DNA of 64,000 nt from Bordetella hinzii LMG 13501 (GTDB lineage Bacteria > Pseudomonadota > Gammaproteobacteria > Burkholderiales > Burkholderiaceae_B), in assembly GCF_001548475.1 (NCBI RefSeq), contig NZ_LRUJ01000004.1:124001-188000 (forward strand). The letters are read 5' to 3'. Below are positions 33,562 through 42,957 of this stretch, in pieces. The notes beneath the pieces were generated by a model. That model did no database searches and was not told the origin of the DNA. It worked only from the letters and a program-made list of their open reading frames with translations. The position numbers and the translations under genes are program-made. Numbering within the stretch: position 1 is the first letter of the stretch; each line of letters opens with the position of its first letter.

Positions 33562-34290
33562 ATGGCCATGCACGGCAAGGCCGCCATCGCAATGTGGTGG
33601 GATATCTCGCCGGGCTGGCGGGCGGAGTTCGAAGACTGGCATACCCATGAGCACTTTCCCGAGCGCATGGGCATCCCCGGCTTTCTGCGCGGCTCGCGCT
33701 GGACCAGCGCGCGCGGCGGCACGGGCTTCTTCGTGCTCTACGAACTGGACGCCTACCCCACCTTGGCTTCCCCCGCCTACCTGGAGCGCCTCAACCATCC
33801 CACGCCCTGGTCCACCAAGCTCATGCCGCAGCACCGCAACATGATCCGCAGCCAGTGCCGTGTCCTGGAAAGCACGGGCAGCGGCCTGGCGCGCTACGCG
33901 CTGACGATCCGCCTTTCTCCGCGCACTGGCGCGCAGGATGATCTGCGCGCCTGCCTGCGGGCGCATGCGCGGACCGTGGCGGCTTTGCCCGGGCTCTCCG
34001 GCGCGCATCTGCTCATGACGGACACCCCGCCGGTGTCGGCCACCACGGAACAGCGGATCCGCGGCGGCCGCGACGGCGCCGCCGACTGGATCTACATCGT
34101 CACCGGCTATGCCATCAACGCCGTGGCCGCCTGCGATGGCGAGATTCTCAATACCCAGGAATTCCAGGCCTGCAGTGAACGGGCGAGCATCTGGTCCGAG
34201 CTCTATTGCCTGTCGCATACCTTGAGCGCCCCCGAAGCCCGGGACGAACCCGCCCCCCAGGCGCGAGACAGCCTCGCCTCGCGCGGATGA
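33562..34290 (+). CDS. Unknown protein, possibly dimeric alpha-beta barrel
   Basis: This 242-residue protein follows dctP after 2 nt, so it is cotranscribed. It is not one I can name. The opening (MWWDISPGWRAEFEDWHTHEH and FPERMGIPGFLRGSRW) resembles dimeric alpha-beta barrel (EthD-like or DUF4286-like) proteins, and the second half (YALTIRLSPRTGAQDDLRA ... WIYIVTGYAINAV) may be a second, weaker copy. It is soluble, with no signal peptide. A role in handling the imported compound is a guess from position. Confidence 0.55.
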   Translation: MAMHGKAAIAMWWDISPGWRAEFEDWHTHEHFPERMGIPGFLRGSRWTSARGGTGFFVLYELDAYPTLASPAYLERLNHPTPWSTKLMPQHRNMIRSQCRVLESTGSGLARYALTIRLSPRTGAQDDLRACLRAHARTVAALPGLSGAHLLMTDTPPVSATTEQRIRGGRDGAADWIYIVTGYAINAVAACDGEILNTQEFQACSERASIWSELYCLSHTLSAPEARDEPAPQARDSLASRG

Positions 34291-34296
34291 CGCCGG

Positions 34297-35598
34297 CTAT
34301 CGCCCCCGCGAGGCGGGCGCCGGGGTGATGCGCCAGATCGTGTTCGACAGGTCGTCGGCCACGATCAGCGCGCCCTTGGGATCGACCGTCACGCCGACCG
34401 GGCGGCCGCGCGTCGTGCCGTCGCTATCGCGGAACCCGGTGACGAAGTCCACGGGCGCGCCGGCCGGGCGGCCGTCGCGGAATGGGACGAAGACCACTTT
34501 GTAGCCCACGGGGTCGGGCCGGTTCCAGCTGCCGTGCTCGCCGACGAACACGCCGTCGGCGAAGCGCTCGCCCATGGCGCGGTTCGAAAAATCCACGCCC
34601 AGCGCCGCGACGTGGGAGCCCAGGCTGTAGTCGGGCTTGATCGCCGCGGCGACCTTGGCGCTATCCTGAGGGCGCACGCGCTCGTCCACGTGTTGCCCCC
34701 AATAGCTGTAGGGCCAGCCATAGAAAGCGCCTTCGCGCACGGCGGTCAGATAGTCGGGCACCAGATCCGGGCCGATCTCATCGCGCTCATTGACGACCGC
34801 CCATAACTGGCCGGTCTCCGGCTGGATGGCCAGCGCGGTGGGGTTGCGCAGCCCGGTGGCGTAGGCCTTATGCTCGCCGCTGCGGGCATTGATCCGCCAG
34901 ATCCGGGCGCGGTCGGCTTCCACCGTCATGCCGCGTTCCGTGATGTTGCTATTGGAGCCTATGCCCACATACAGATACTGGCCATCGGCGCTGGCGGTCA
35001 TGGCCTTGGTCCAGTGATGGTTGATCTCCGACGGCAGCGGCGTCACCGTCTCGGGCGGCCCGCTGGCCTTGGTTTGCCCTGGACGGTAGTCGAAGCGGAC
35101 CACGGCGTCCTGGTTGGCGACATAGAGGCTGTTGCCCACCAAGGCGAGGCCGTAAGGCGCGTTGAGATTCTCCGCGAAGGTCGATGCCTCGTACTTGCCA
35201 TTGCCGCCGGCGTCGCGCAGCAATGTCAGGCGGTTGCCACCCTGGACCGGGCTGGTGCCGCGGGCCTTGATAATGCCGGCGATGACGTCTTTGGGCTTGA
35301 GTTTGGGGGCATTGCCGCCCCGCCCTTCGGCGACCAGGATGTCACCGTTGGGCAATACCAGGGTCTGGCGCGGGATTTTCAGGCCGGTCGCGATGGCGGT
35401 CACCGTATAGCCCTCGGGCACCGTCGGCGCCTTGCCGCCCCATTCCGCGGGCTTGGCGATCACCATATCGGGCAATATCCCCCGCTCGGGCTTGGGCAGT
35501 TCGGGCGAAGGTCCGACTTGCCCGGGCCCAGCCTGGGCGCTAACGATTCCAATCAAGACAGACAGCGGCAACGCCGCGAGCCAGGCGGGGCGTTTCAT
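34297..35598 (-). CDS. Periplasmic glucose/sorbosone dehydrogenase-like beta-propeller (PQQ type)
   Basis: The 433-residue protein has a Sec signal peptide (LSVLIGIVSAQA) and a six-bladed propeller of the GSDH/L-sorbosone family: LKIPRQTLVLPNGDILVAEG, NAPYGLALVGNSLYVAN, TGLRNPTALAIQPETGQLWAV and a C-terminal GVTVDPKGALIVADDLSNTIWRI split over strands. Relatives oxidise sugars with PQQ. It overlaps the DUF2231-like gene start by 4 nt, and the membrane protein may serve as its partner. The substrate is unknown. Confidence 0.85.
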   Translation of the reverse strand: MKRPAWLAALPLSVLIGIVSAQAGPGQVGPSPELPKPERGILPDMVIAKPAEWGGKAPTVPEGYTVTAIATGLKIPRQTLVLPNGDILVAEGRGGNAPKLKPKDVIAGIIKARGTSPVQGGNRLTLLRDAGGNGKYEASTFAENLNAPYGLALVGNSLYVANQDAVVRFDYRPGQTKASGPPETVTPLPSEINHHWTKAMTASADGQYLYVGIGSNSNITERGMTVEADRARIWRINARSGEHKAYATGLRNPTALAIQPETGQLWAVVNERDEIGPDLVPDYLTAVREGAFYGWPYSYWGQHVDERVRPQDSAKVAAAIKPDYSLGSHVAALGVDFSNRAMGERFADGVFVGEHGSWNRPDPVGYKVVFVPFRDGRPAGAPVDFVTGFRDSDGTTRGRPVGVTVDPKGALIVADDLSNTIWRITPAPASRGR

Positions 35599-36023
35599 AC
35601 GGGGCTCCTGACAGGCGGGGCGCGAAAGCCGAGCCATATCACGGCGCAGGCGAGCACGACGGCAAGCACCGACAAGACCAGGCCCGCCGGCATGCTGCCC
35701 CAGGCGTCGCGGGCATGTACCAGCGCATTGAAAATGCCCACGACCCATAGCGCCAGCAAGGCCAGCACATAGGCCACCGTCCCCGCTACGCGCCGCGCGG
35801 GCCGCAACAGATCGATGAGGGCCAGGACCAGGGCAATACCGCTGAACAGCAGGGCGCCCACCAGCAGCCAGGAAGCGAAATTATTCCATTGAATGTCAAA
35901 AGACTGGGCATAGGCCGCATCGCCCAGGGCAGCGCCCAGGAACAAGGGGAACATCCCCGCCAGGAATACCGCGTGCATCGGGCGCCCCGCGGGCGCGTAC
36001 CGATTTTCTAGGGTTGGGATCAC
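35595..36023 (-). CDS. DUF2231-like four-helix inner-membrane protein
   Basis: The 142-residue product has four hydrophobic segments (about residues 16-38, 50-72, 80-100 and 112-132). It begins MIPTLENRYAPAGRPMHAVF, like DUF2231 proteins, which often accompany PQQ-sugar dehydrogenase-like proteins. The start is GTG 36023 with GAGGAG 6 nt before it. Its stop overlaps the dehydrogenase ATG (ATGA), so the two are coupled. A role in electron transfer or assembly is possible. Confidence 0.75.
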   Translation of the reverse strand: MIPTLENRYAPAGRPMHAVFLAGMFPLFLGAALGDAAYAQSFDIQWNNFASWLLVGALLFSGIALVLALIDLLRPARRVAGTVAYVLALLALWVVGIFNALVHARDAWGSMPAGLVLSVLAVVLACAVIWLGFRAPPVRSPV

Positions 36024-36157
36024 CGTAGGCTCCTCTCGGATGGACAGGCATGGATGCCCGGCGCTGCAAGCCCCGTGCCCACGGCGATCCCGGGCGGTCG
36101 CCCGGCAAAGCGGCGGCGGCAGGCGTCGTTTTTTCCGATCGAGAGGCGCCGCGCCGT

Positions 36158-36193
36158 AAAAAGGTCGGCCGGCCGCCGCGCTTGGCGCCGGCC
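36158..36193 (-). terminator. Candidate terminator after the Tat-exported hydrolase
   Basis: On the minus strand GGCCGGC pairs with GCCGGCC across a 13-nt loop and is followed within 4 nt by TTTTT. It lies just after the stop of the hydrolase at 36201. The 177-bp gap otherwise contains nothing recognisable except the ribosome site of the next gene. Confidence 0.5.
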
Positions 36194-36200
36194 GGGCCGG

Positions 36201-37184
36201 CTAGCCCAGGGCTTGCTTCAAGGCGGCCTGCCCCGCCAGGCCGAAGGGGTTGCCGAGGGTTTCGACGATTTCGATATGGTTGTACTCGGGGCCGCTGATC
36301 ACCTCCACCGCATGGCCGGCCCGCGCGACCGCCGCGCCGAAATCCCGGGTCTGCCGGATGAACTCCGGCGTCTCCAGCATGCCATGCACCAGCACCAGCG
36401 GCGTCTGCAGCCGCTTCAGGTGCCGCTGCGGGCTCAGCGCCTCCTCGACCGCGTCGTCGAAGGCGACATAGCTGCTGCGGGAGGACAGCCTGACCGGCTT
36501 GAGGTCGTAGAGCCCGCTGACCAGGACCGCGCCCTTGACGATATTGCCGGGCAGGCCGAACTCGGCCTCCCAATCGGTGGTCAGGGCCACGCCGGCCAGA
36601 TGGGCCCCGGACGAATGCGCCGACAGGTAGATCCGCTGCGGATCTCCGCCAAAGGACTTGGCGTTGCGGTACACCCAGGCGATGGACTGCTTGACCTGCT
36701 GGGCCATGGGCACCAGGCTGCCGCCGGCCTGCAAGACATTGATGAAATCGGGCGCCACGTAATGCATGCCGTGGGCCACGAAGTTCTCCGCCATGAAGCC
36801 CCATTGGGCGGCCGAGGAACCGCGCCAGGCGCCGCCATGGATGAAAATATGCACCGGCGCGCCCTGCGGCTTGGCGGCGGTCAGCTCCAGGGTTTCATAG
36901 GCACCCGGCCCGTAGGCGATCTTGCGCGGCGCGCCGATGCGGCGGCGCGCCACCTCGGTATTGGTTTCGCAGCGCGCGATGAGGGTTTCGATATTGGGCG
37001 CCCAGGCGGCCTGGTCATACGCCTTGTCCAAGGCCGCCTGGTCCATATCCCTCCAGACGGCTTTTCCCTTGACGGCCGGCGGGTTGGCCCGCAGCGGGCC
37101 GGCCAAGGCGGCGCCGGCCCGCGCGGCGCCGGCGGCCAGAAAGGTGCGGCGGGCGGGCCCGCTCCCGGTGAGGCTGTTCTTCAT
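36201..37184 (-). CDS. Tat-exported alpha/beta hydrolase, arylformamidase-like
   Basis: The 327-residue protein starts with a twin-arginine-type signal (ARRTFLAAGAARAGAALA), unusual for this family. The hydrolase core has the oxyanion motif HGGAWRG, the nucleophile in SAHSSGAHLA (Ser of HSSG) and a late His in EYNHIEIV. It belongs with the BD-FAE/kynurenine-formamidase-like esterases. It lies 35 nt downstream of a second hydrolase of the same family. Expected activity: ester or aryl-amide hydrolysis in the periplasm. Confidence 0.8.
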   Translation of the reverse strand: MKNSLTGSGPARRTFLAAGAARAGAALAGPLRANPPAVKGKAVWRDMDQAALDKAYDQAAWAPNIETLIARCETNTEVARRRIGAPRKIAYGPGAYETLELTAAKPQGAPVHIFIHGGAWRGSSAAQWGFMAENFVAHGMHYVAPDFINVLQAGGSLVPMAQQVKQSIAWVYRNAKSFGGDPQRIYLSAHSSGAHLAGVALTTDWEAEFGLPGNIVKGAVLVSGLYDLKPVRLSSRSSYVAFDDAVEEALSPQRHLKRLQTPLVLVHGMLETPEFIRQTRDFGAAVARAGHAVEVISGPEYNHIEIVETLGNPFGLAGQAALKQALG

Positions 37185-37219
37185 GTGTATCCCCTTGCTG
37201 TTATGCATGAAATTTACAT

Positions 37220-38083
37220 TCAGCGTTTGACGCTGTTCGCGATCCATTCCGTCAACGGATGGTCGGCTTGCTCGAAGCCATAGATGGCATCGAAATGATT
37301 CCGGCCCGCCTGGCACAGGGTCTGGGCCCGGTTGCCGGCTTCGCCCCAGGCCTGGACAAAGGCCTGCGACTGCCGGGCGAATTCAGCGGGTTCCTCGCTG
37401 CCCCAGGACACGAGAATCGGCGTCTGGCAGGGGCGCACGCTGTGCTGCGGGGAGTTTCTCCGGATGACCCCGTCGTCGATCTGCAGCATGGGCTGGATCG
37501 CCGACCAGCGGAATGGCGCGATCTCGAACACCCCGCTGACCATCACCGCCGCGGCCAGCGGATCCCTGGGCAACCCGTACTCCCCTTCCCAATCCGTCTG
37601 CAGGCACATGGCCGTCAGGTGGCCGCCCGCCGAATGGCCGCCGAGGACGACGCGCCCGGGATCCCCGCCAAAGCGCGCGATATTGCGCAGCACCCAGGCC
37701 ACGGCGGCGCGCGATTGGCGCGTGATCTCGTCGATGCCCACCTTCGGGCAGAGCGAGTAATTGACAACGACGGTGGTAAAGCCCCGGGCGCCAAGGCCTT
37801 GCGCGACGGTGGAGAATTCCTTGCTGCTGAGAATGCGCCAGGCGCCTCCATGGAGAAAGACAAACACCGGCGCCCCGGCTTGCGCCGCGGGAAAGATGTC
37901 GAGGGTTTCGTCCAGCGTCGGTCCGTAGGGGACATCGAGCTGCGCCGGCAGGCGCTTCCTGGCGTTCTCGCTTTCCTGCACATAATGTTGGGCGTAGATC
38001 CGGAAATCCGGAACGGACCTCTCGACGTCGTATTGCGCGTCGATCTCTTCCTGCGTCGTGAACCCGCGATACAAATAGGGCAT
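37220..38083 (-). CDS. Alpha/beta hydrolase, arylformamidase-like
   Basis: The 287-residue cytoplasmic protein has HGGAWRI, the nucleophile elbow GGHSAGGHLTA and a late GRNHFDAIYGF, with an Asp around PILVSWGSEE replaced by Glu. These are the marks of kynurenine-formamidase-like (BD-FAE) hydrolases. The N-terminal YDVERSVPDFRIYAQHYV is also typical of that group. It sits 38 nt after the metallo-hydrolase gene. Given the 2-aminophenol operon upstream, N-acylated or N-formylated 2-aminophenols are possible substrates. Confidence 0.83.
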   Translation of the reverse strand: MPYLYRGFTTQEEIDAQYDVERSVPDFRIYAQHYVQESENARKRLPAQLDVPYGPTLDETLDIFPAAQAGAPVFVFLHGGAWRILSSKEFSTVAQGLGARGFTTVVVNYSLCPKVGIDEITRQSRAAVAWVLRNIARFGGDPGRVVLGGHSAGGHLTAMCLQTDWEGEYGLPRDPLAAAVMVSGVFEIAPFRWSAIQPMLQIDDGVIRRNSPQHSVRPCQTPILVSWGSEEPAEFARQSQAFVQAWGEAGNRAQTLCQAGRNHFDAIYGFEQADHPLTEWIANSVKR

Positions 38084-38121
38084 AGGCTCTCCTGGGCGTG
38101 ATGGCGATAATCGGATTGGCT

Positions 38122-39039
38122 TCAGATGAAGTGCTGCTTCTTGCCGTTGGCGTCCGGACGCCTTGAGGTATCGTCCTGCCGCAGATTGATCTCCGCGATC
38201 TGGTTGCCGCTGGGCGCAGTCCAGGTCGCGTGCCGCTTCCACAGCTCCGCGTCATGGCCCGGTATGACGCGGTCCGTCTTGCCCTTCAGCACTTCCCGCA
38301 TCTGCCGATAGACTTTTATCTGGTTGAAGGCATTGCCCTGGTGGTAGCCTGGCGGCCACATATGCTCGATGTTGGAATACCAATAGGCGATGTCTCCGGC
38401 CACGATGAAGGGGCCATTGGCCGTGCTGACCTCGAACCACTGCGAACCGAAGGTATGGCTGTCCTTCGCGAGCCTGGCCGTCACGCCCGGCAAGATCTCC
38501 TCGTCGCCGCGCACGAACTTCACCCGCCCTTCCGAGACGCCCTGAGCCGCCCGCATGAGGTCCACCGGATCGAATGACGAAAACACCCATTCCTTTTCCT
38601 GCGCGGTCTCATGCTGGTGCACGGCGCAAACCGCGTCCGACCACCCCGTGTACTCATCCAGCTGGATGTAGAGCTTGGCGTTCGGAAAGGCCTCGAAATT
38701 CCCCATATGGTCGAAATGCATATGGGTCACCAGAATGGTTTCCACATCTTCCGGCGCGAAGCCCAGGCGGCCGAGCACATCCTTGGGCTCCTCCCAGCTG
38801 GAAAAGGCATAGCGCGTCAGCCAATGGTTGTTCTGGAAGCCGCAATCCACCAGCGCCACATGCCGCTTGCCGCCGACCTCCCCGCCGACCAGCAGGGTGT
38901 AGATCATCGGGCTGATGCTATTGCCGGCATTGGAATAAATGCCCGCGCCGCCGAAGAAATCCTGGGCCATGTCCACCTGGCAATAGGCCACCGACCATAT
39001 CGACCAGTCAGTCTTTCTGGAAAGCACTTGATCTTGCAT
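38122..39039 (-). CDS. AHL-lactonase-family metallo-beta-lactamase-fold hydrolase
   Basis: The 305-residue protein has the full two-metal site: HMHFDH (residues 106-111), a His in KDSHTFGSQ, Asp in VAGDIAYWYSN and His in IPGHDAEL. Size and sequence fit the AttM/AiiB-like lactonase family. Members of this family, including fungal MBL1 and bacterial lactonase-like enzymes, open the cyclic carbamate of benzoxazolinones to 2-aminophenols. A 2-aminophenol degradation operon is just upstream on the same strand, so that role is plausible. Quorum quenching remains the alternative. Confidence 0.85.
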   Translation of the reverse strand: MQDQVLSRKTDWSIWSVAYCQVDMAQDFFGGAGIYSNAGNSISPMIYTLLVGGEVGGKRHVALVDCGFQNNHWLTRYAFSSWEEPKDVLGRLGFAPEDVETILVTHMHFDHMGNFEAFPNAKLYIQLDEYTGWSDAVCAVHQHETAQEKEWVFSSFDPVDLMRAAQGVSEGRVKFVRGDEEILPGVTARLAKDSHTFGSQWFEVSTANGPFIVAGDIAYWYSNIEHMWPPGYHQGNAFNQIKVYRQMREVLKGKTDRVIPGHDAELWKRHATWTAPSGNQIAEINLRQDDTSRRPDANGKKQHFI

Positions 39040-39154
39040 TGTTCGACCCCCGCGAAGTCACACGGCGCCCATCGCCGTCACTCAAGAAAAGACCCGGGCG
39101 CCGCCACCGGACCGCCCGGAAAAAAGGCCAGGTCCGCGCCGTTGCCCCGGTCCG

Positions 39155-39283
39155 CTATTCCGCCCTGGCGCCCGAAACCTGCACGATCTGGTCCCACTTC
39201 TCGTTCTCCGAGGCAATGAAGGCGGAGAATTGCTGCGGGGTGGCCGTGATCGCATGCAGCGACATCGTGGCATTGGCCCGGGG
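39155..39283 (-). pseudogene. C-terminal stub of a Bug-family receptor
   Basis: In the minus-strand frame ending at TAG 39155-39157 the last 40 codons read TPQQFSAFIASENEKWDQIV and then QVSGARAE, the standard C terminus of Bug receptors (compare SAEFSAFQRSEIEKWGKVI of the intact one at 60 kb). Upstream of about 39283 the similarity stops in a GC-rich hairpin. About 280 residues are missing, so this is the remnant of a receptor gene deleted between the aldolase and metallo-hydrolase genes. Confidence 0.8.
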
Positions 39284-39288
39284 CGGGC

Positions 39289-39313
39289 CCCGGCGGGCTC
39301 GATGCCCGCCGGG
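39289..39313 (-). terminator. Strong GC hairpin after the aldolase gene
   Basis: CCCGGCGGGC-TCGAT-GCCCGCCGGG is a perfect 10-bp stem with a 5-nt loop, 11 nt beyond the aldolase stop. There is no T tract. It may reduce read-through into the metallo-hydrolase gene, and it lies at the break point of the Bug stub. Confidence 0.45.
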
Positions 39314-39323
39314 CGCGCACCGG

Positions 39324-40361
39324 TCAGGCGGCCAGGCGGTTCTTCAGGTCCAGGGCGACATCGACGATCATGTCCTCCTGGCCGCCCACCATCCGGCGCC
39401 GGCCCAGCTCCACGAGAATATCGACGGTCTTCAGGCCATACTTGCGCGCGGCGGCCTCCGCATGCCGCAAGAAGGAGCTGTAGACGCCCGCATAGCCCAG
39501 CGCCAGCGTTTCGCGGTCCACGCGCACCGGCCTGTCCTGCAGAGGCCGCACGATGTCATCGGCCGCGTCCATCAGGCGGTAGAGATCCGTGCCATGCGGC
39601 CATCCCATGCGCTCGGCCGCGGCGATGAAGACTTCCAGCGGCGCGTTGCCCGCGCCGGCTCCCATGCCGGCCAGGCTGGCGTCGACCCGCACGGCCCCGG
39701 CCTGCACCGCGGCGATGGAATTGGCCACCCCGAGGCTGAGGTTATGGTGGGCGTGGATGCCGATGGCCGTCTCGGGCCGAAGCGCCTCGCGCAAGGCCCG
39801 CACACGATCGCGCACATCGTCCATATTCATCGCCCCGCCCGAATCCACCACGTAGCAGCAGGTGGCGCCATACGACTCCATCAGCTTGGCCTGCCGGGCC
39901 AGTTCGCGCGGCGCGGACATATGGCTCATCATGAGGAAACCGACCGTGTCCATGCCCAGCTTGCGGGCCAGCTCGATGTGTTGGCGCGAGACGTCCGCCT
40001 CGGTGCAGTGCGTCGCCACGCGCACGATGCGCGCGCCCGCCTCATAGGCTGCCCGCAGATCATGGACGGTGCCTATGCCCGGCAGCAGCAGGGTGGCGAT
40101 CTTGGCGTGCTTGACCACGCCGGCCACCGCCTCTATCCACTCCAGGTCGGTATGCGCGCCGAAACCATAGTTGAAGCTCGACCCCTGCAGGCCGTCGCCG
40201 TGCGCCACTTCGATGGAATCGACCCGCGCCTCGTCCAAGGCCTGGGCGATCTGCCTTACCTGGGACAAGGAATACTGGTGGCGTATGGCGTGGCTGCCGT
40301 CGCGCAGCGTCACATCGGAGATGTACAGCTCCGCGGGCGCCGCGATGTCTTGTTGGCTCAT
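39324..40361 (-). CDS. mhpE: 4-hydroxy-2-oxovalerate aldolase
   Basis: The 345-residue enzyme splits 4-hydroxy-2-oxovalerate into pyruvate and acetaldehyde. It has the HMGL-like domain signature [18 protein letters not shown] (metal Asp in DVTLRDG), [13 protein letters not shown] for metal histidines, and the C-terminal DmpG communication domain. It is 15 nt downstream of the acetaldehyde dehydrogenase gene; the two proteins form the channelling complex known from DmpFG. It is the last enzyme gene of the meta-cleavage operon. Confidence 0.95.
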   Translation of the reverse strand: MSQQDIAAPAELYISDVTLRDGSHAIRHQYSLSQVRQIAQALDEARVDSIEVAHGDGLQGSSFNYGFGAHTDLEWIEAVAGVVKHAKIATLLLPGIGTVHDLRAAYEAGARIVRVATHCTEADVSRQHIELARKLGMDTVGFLMMSHMSAPRELARQAKLMESYGATCCYVVDSGGAMNMDDVRDRVRALREALRPETAIGIHAHHNLSLGVANSIAAVQAGAVRVDASLAGMGAGAGNAPLEVFIAAAERMGWPHGTDLYRLMDAADDIVRPLQDRPVRVDRETLALGYAGVYSSFLRHAEAAARKYGLKTVDILVELGRRRMVGGQEDMIVDVALDLKNRLAA

Positions 40362-40376
40362 TTCCCTTCTCCGCAG

Positions 40377-41315
40377 TCAGGCCGCGACGGTGGCCGCCAT
40401 GCGGGCGGCCATCTGTTCCGCCGTGCGCAGGCCCGCGCTGGTCATGATGTCGAGGTTGCCGGCATAGGCGGGCAGGTAATGCGCCGCGCCCTCCACCTCG
40501 AGGAATATGCTGGTCTTCAGGCCGCTCAGGCGTCCCACCCCCGGCAGCTTGAGGTCCTCCACGCGGTCGAACTGCACCGCTTGCTTGAGGCGATAACCGG
40601 GCACATAGCCCTGGACTTCGGCCGCCATCCGCGCGACCGACTCGGCGATGGCGGCCTCGTCGGCCGGATCACTGAGGGTATACACGGTGTCGCGCATGAT
40701 CAGCGGCGGCTCGGCCGGGTTGAGCACGATGATGGCCTTGCCCTTGGACGCCCCGCCCACCGCCTCGATGGCCTTGGACGTCGTCTCGGTGAACTCGTCG
40801 ATGTTGGCGCGGGTTCCGGGCCCGGCGCTTTTGCTGGCGATGGAGGCCACGATTTCGCCGTAGTGCACCTTCGCCACCCGCGATACCGCGGCGACCATGG
40901 GAATGGTCGCCTGCCCGCCGCAGGTCACCATATTGACGTTCAGCGCATCGAGGTGCTGCGCGCCGTTGACCACCGGGACGCAATAAGGACCGATGGCCGC
41001 GGGCGTCAGGTCAATGAGGCGGATGCCGGGCTTGCGCTCGCGCAGCAGCGCGTCGTTCTGGACGTGCGCGCCCGCGCTGGTGGCATCGAATACAAAGTCG
41101 ATGTCCTCGAAGACGGGCAAGCTCGCCAGGCCCCGCGCCCCTTCATGCGTGGTGGCCACCCCCAGGCGGCCGGCGCGCGCCAGCCCATCCGAGGCAGGGT
41201 CGATGCCCGCCATGGCGGCGATCTCGATATGCCGGCCGTGCCGCATGATCTTGATCATCAGGTCGGTGCCGATGTTGCCGCTGCCGATGATGGCAGCCTT
41301 GAATTTCCGGGTCAT
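40377..41315 (-). CDS. mhpF: Acetaldehyde dehydrogenase (acylating)
   Basis: The 312-residue enzyme turns acetaldehyde, NAD+ and CoA into acetyl-CoA. The NAD-binding [12 protein letters not shown] is at the N terminus and the catalytic Cys is in [13 protein letters not shown] near residue 132. Length and sequence match MhpF/DmpF. It belongs to the aldolase-dehydrogenase pair that ends most meta-cleavage pathways and so routes the aromatic carbon to pyruvate and acetyl-CoA. Confidence 0.95.
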   Translation of the reverse strand: MTRKFKAAIIGSGNIGTDLMIKIMRHGRHIEIAAMAGIDPASDGLARAGRLGVATTHEGARGLASLPVFEDIDFVFDATSAGAHVQNDALLRERKPGIRLIDLTPAAIGPYCVPVVNGAQHLDALNVNMVTCGGQATIPMVAAVSRVAKVHYGEIVASIASKSAGPGTRANIDEFTETTSKAIEAVGGASKGKAIIVLNPAEPPLIMRDTVYTLSDPADEAAIAESVARMAAEVQGYVPGYRLKQAVQFDRVEDLKLPGVGRLSGLKTSIFLEVEGAAHYLPAYAGNLDIMTSAGLRTAEQMAARMAATVAA

Positions 41316-41369
41316 GAAAACTCCATGCGTTGCCGCCGCGCGCGGCCCTGCGCGCGGCCGTTGCCACGG

Positions 41370-42134
41370 TCAGGCCAGCTGGAAGCCGACGCTGCCCAGT
41401 CCCTGCATGCGCATCGAGATGTGCTGGCCGGGATGAATCCACTCCGCGGGTGTCGCGCCGCCGGCCAGGACGATCCAGCCGGCCTCCAGCGGCTCGCCCG
41501 CTTCCGCCGAAACCCGCGCGGCGGCCACCAGCGAGCGCAGGGGATCGCCCAACAGCGCCGCCGTCGAACCCACCTGCACGGCGCGGCCGTCGATGCTCAT
41601 GACCAGGCCCAGATTGCTGAAATCCGTCGTGGGCGCATGCCAGCCTCCCACCACGAAACCACTGGACGACGCATTGTCCGCGATGACCTCGGGCAAGGTG
41701 AACTTGAAGTCCTGGTAGCGGGAGTCGATCAACTCGAGCGCCGGCGCGATGGCCTCGACCGCGGCCAATGCCTGCGCGCCCGTGACCTTGCCCGCCAGCG
41801 GCTTTTTCAAGAGAAAGGCCAGTTCCGGCTCGATGCGGGGATGCACGAACCGGGACCGCTGCACGATGGAGCCCTCCTCCAGCTGCATCGCGTCGGTCAG
41901 CCGGCCCCAGATAACGTCGGACAGCCCCATCTGGACCATCTTCGCCCGGCTGGTGAAGCCCATCTTCAGCCCCACGCGGCGCTCGCCCCTGGCCAGACGG
42001 CGCGCGATGGAGGCGCGCTGGATCTCATAGGCTTCCGGCAGGCTGAGCCGGTTGCCGGTGTCGAACTGCGGCGTCTCGCGCGCGTAGCGGGCGGCGTCGT
42101 CCAGGCGGGTGATGATTTCTTCGTGCGCGCTCAT
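41370..42134 (-). CDS. 4-oxalocrotonate decarboxylase (hydratase/decarboxylase family)
   Basis: The 254-residue protein belongs to the FAH-like hydratase/decarboxylase family. [20 protein letters not shown] and the ligand segment [16 protein letters not shown] are DmpH/XylI-like, whereas the hydratase next door has VGRKIGLTS. It would decarboxylate 4-oxalocrotonate, formed when 2-aminomuconate is deaminated, to 2-oxopent-4-enoate. The ATG overlaps the stop of the hydratase gene by 4 nt. In the family this enzyme and the hydratase form a complex. Confidence 0.9.
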   Translation of the reverse strand: MSAHEEIITRLDDAARYARETPQFDTGNRLSLPEAYEIQRASIARRLARGERRVGLKMGFTSRAKMVQMGLSDVIWGRLTDAMQLEEGSIVQRSRFVHPRIEPELAFLLKKPLAGKVTGAQALAAVEAIAPALELIDSRYQDFKFTLPEVIADNASSSGFVVGGWHAPTTDFSNLGLVMSIDGRAVQVGSTAALLGDPLRSLVAAARVSAEAGEPLEAGWIVLAGGATPAEWIHPGQHISMRMQGLGSVGFQLA

Positions 42135-42943
42135 GCCGAGGCTCCCGTCGCTTTTCCTGTGGATTCGAATTCGGCGCGCACGCTGCCCAGGCCATTGATG
42201 TGACACTCGAACACATCGCCGGCCTGGACCGCGACCATGGGCCCCAGCGCGCCGGACAGGATGAGTTCGCCGGCGCGCAAGGGCTGGCCCAGGCGCGACA
42301 TGGTCCGCGCCAGCCACACCACGGCGTTCAGCGGATGGCCCAGGCAAGCCGCGCCCGCGCCGGTGGACACCGGCTCCCCGCGGCGCGACAAGGACATGCC
42401 CGTCAGGCCCAGGTCCAGCCCGCGCGGGCTGACCGGCGTGGAGCCCAGCACATACACCCCGCAAGAGGCGTTGTCGGCCACGGTATCGGCCAGCTTGATA
42501 TTCCAGTCCGCGATGCGGCTGCCCACGACTTCCAGCGCGGGGATCACATAATCCACGGCCCGCAGCACCTCGTGGTGGGCGGGCTGCGCCATATCCAGGT
42601 CGCGGCCCAGGACAAAGCCGATCTCGGCCTCGATCTTGGGCTGGTGCAGGCGGGACATCGGGATGGCTTGTCCATCGCCGAAAGACATATCGTCCAGCAG
42701 CGTGCCGAAATCCGGCTCGTCCACGCCCAGCTGGCGCTGCACGGCTGCCGATGTAAGGCCTATCTTCCGGCCCACAATCCGGCGGCCCTGCCCGACCTGG
42801 CGGGCGATGTTGATGGCCTGCACGGCGTAGGCGTCGTCCACGGAGATGCCCGGGAAGCGGTCGCGCAAGGGCGCGATGGGCTGGCCGGTCTGCGAAGCGC
42901 GATAGAGCGCATCGGCCGCTGCGTCTCGTTGTTGTGGTGTCAC
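42131..42943 (-). CDS. 2-oxopent-4-enoate hydratase
   Basis: The 270-residue protein is the paralogous hydratase (DmpE/XylJ/MhpD type) that adds water to 2-oxopent-4-enoate. [20 protein letters not shown] and [17 protein letters not shown] hold the metal-binding acidic residues. It starts with GTG (42943) preceded by GAAGGG. It lies between the aminomuconate deaminase and decarboxylase genes, as in characterised 2-aminophenol clusters. Its partner is the downstream decarboxylase. Confidence 0.9.
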   Translation of the reverse strand: MTPQQRDAAADALYRASQTGQPIAPLRDRFPGISVDDAYAVQAINIARQVGQGRRIVGRKIGLTSAAVQRQLGVDEPDFGTLLDDMSFGDGQAIPMSRLHQPKIEAEIGFVLGRDLDMAQPAHHEVLRAVDYVIPALEVVGSRIADWNIKLADTVADNASCGVYVLGSTPVSPRGLDLGLTGMSLSRRGEPVSTGAGAACLGHPLNAVVWLARTMSRLGQPLRAGELILSGALGPMVAVQAGDVFECHINGLGSVRAEFESTGKATGASA

Positions 42944-42957
42944 GATGGAACCCTTCT

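Noticed and set aside
38122-39039. Metallo-hydrolase as a beta-lactamase resistance gene
   Set aside because: The sequence fits the lactonase branch of the fold and the gene sits in a catabolic operon without other resistance genes.
39039-42203. A very long open frame (over 1000 codons) on the plus strand, opposite the aldolase, acetaldehyde dehydrogenase and hydratase-family genes
   Set aside because: It lies antisense to well-recognised enzymes, is rich in His, Gln, Gly, Arg and Ala as expected of a mirror frame in high-GC DNA, and matches no family.
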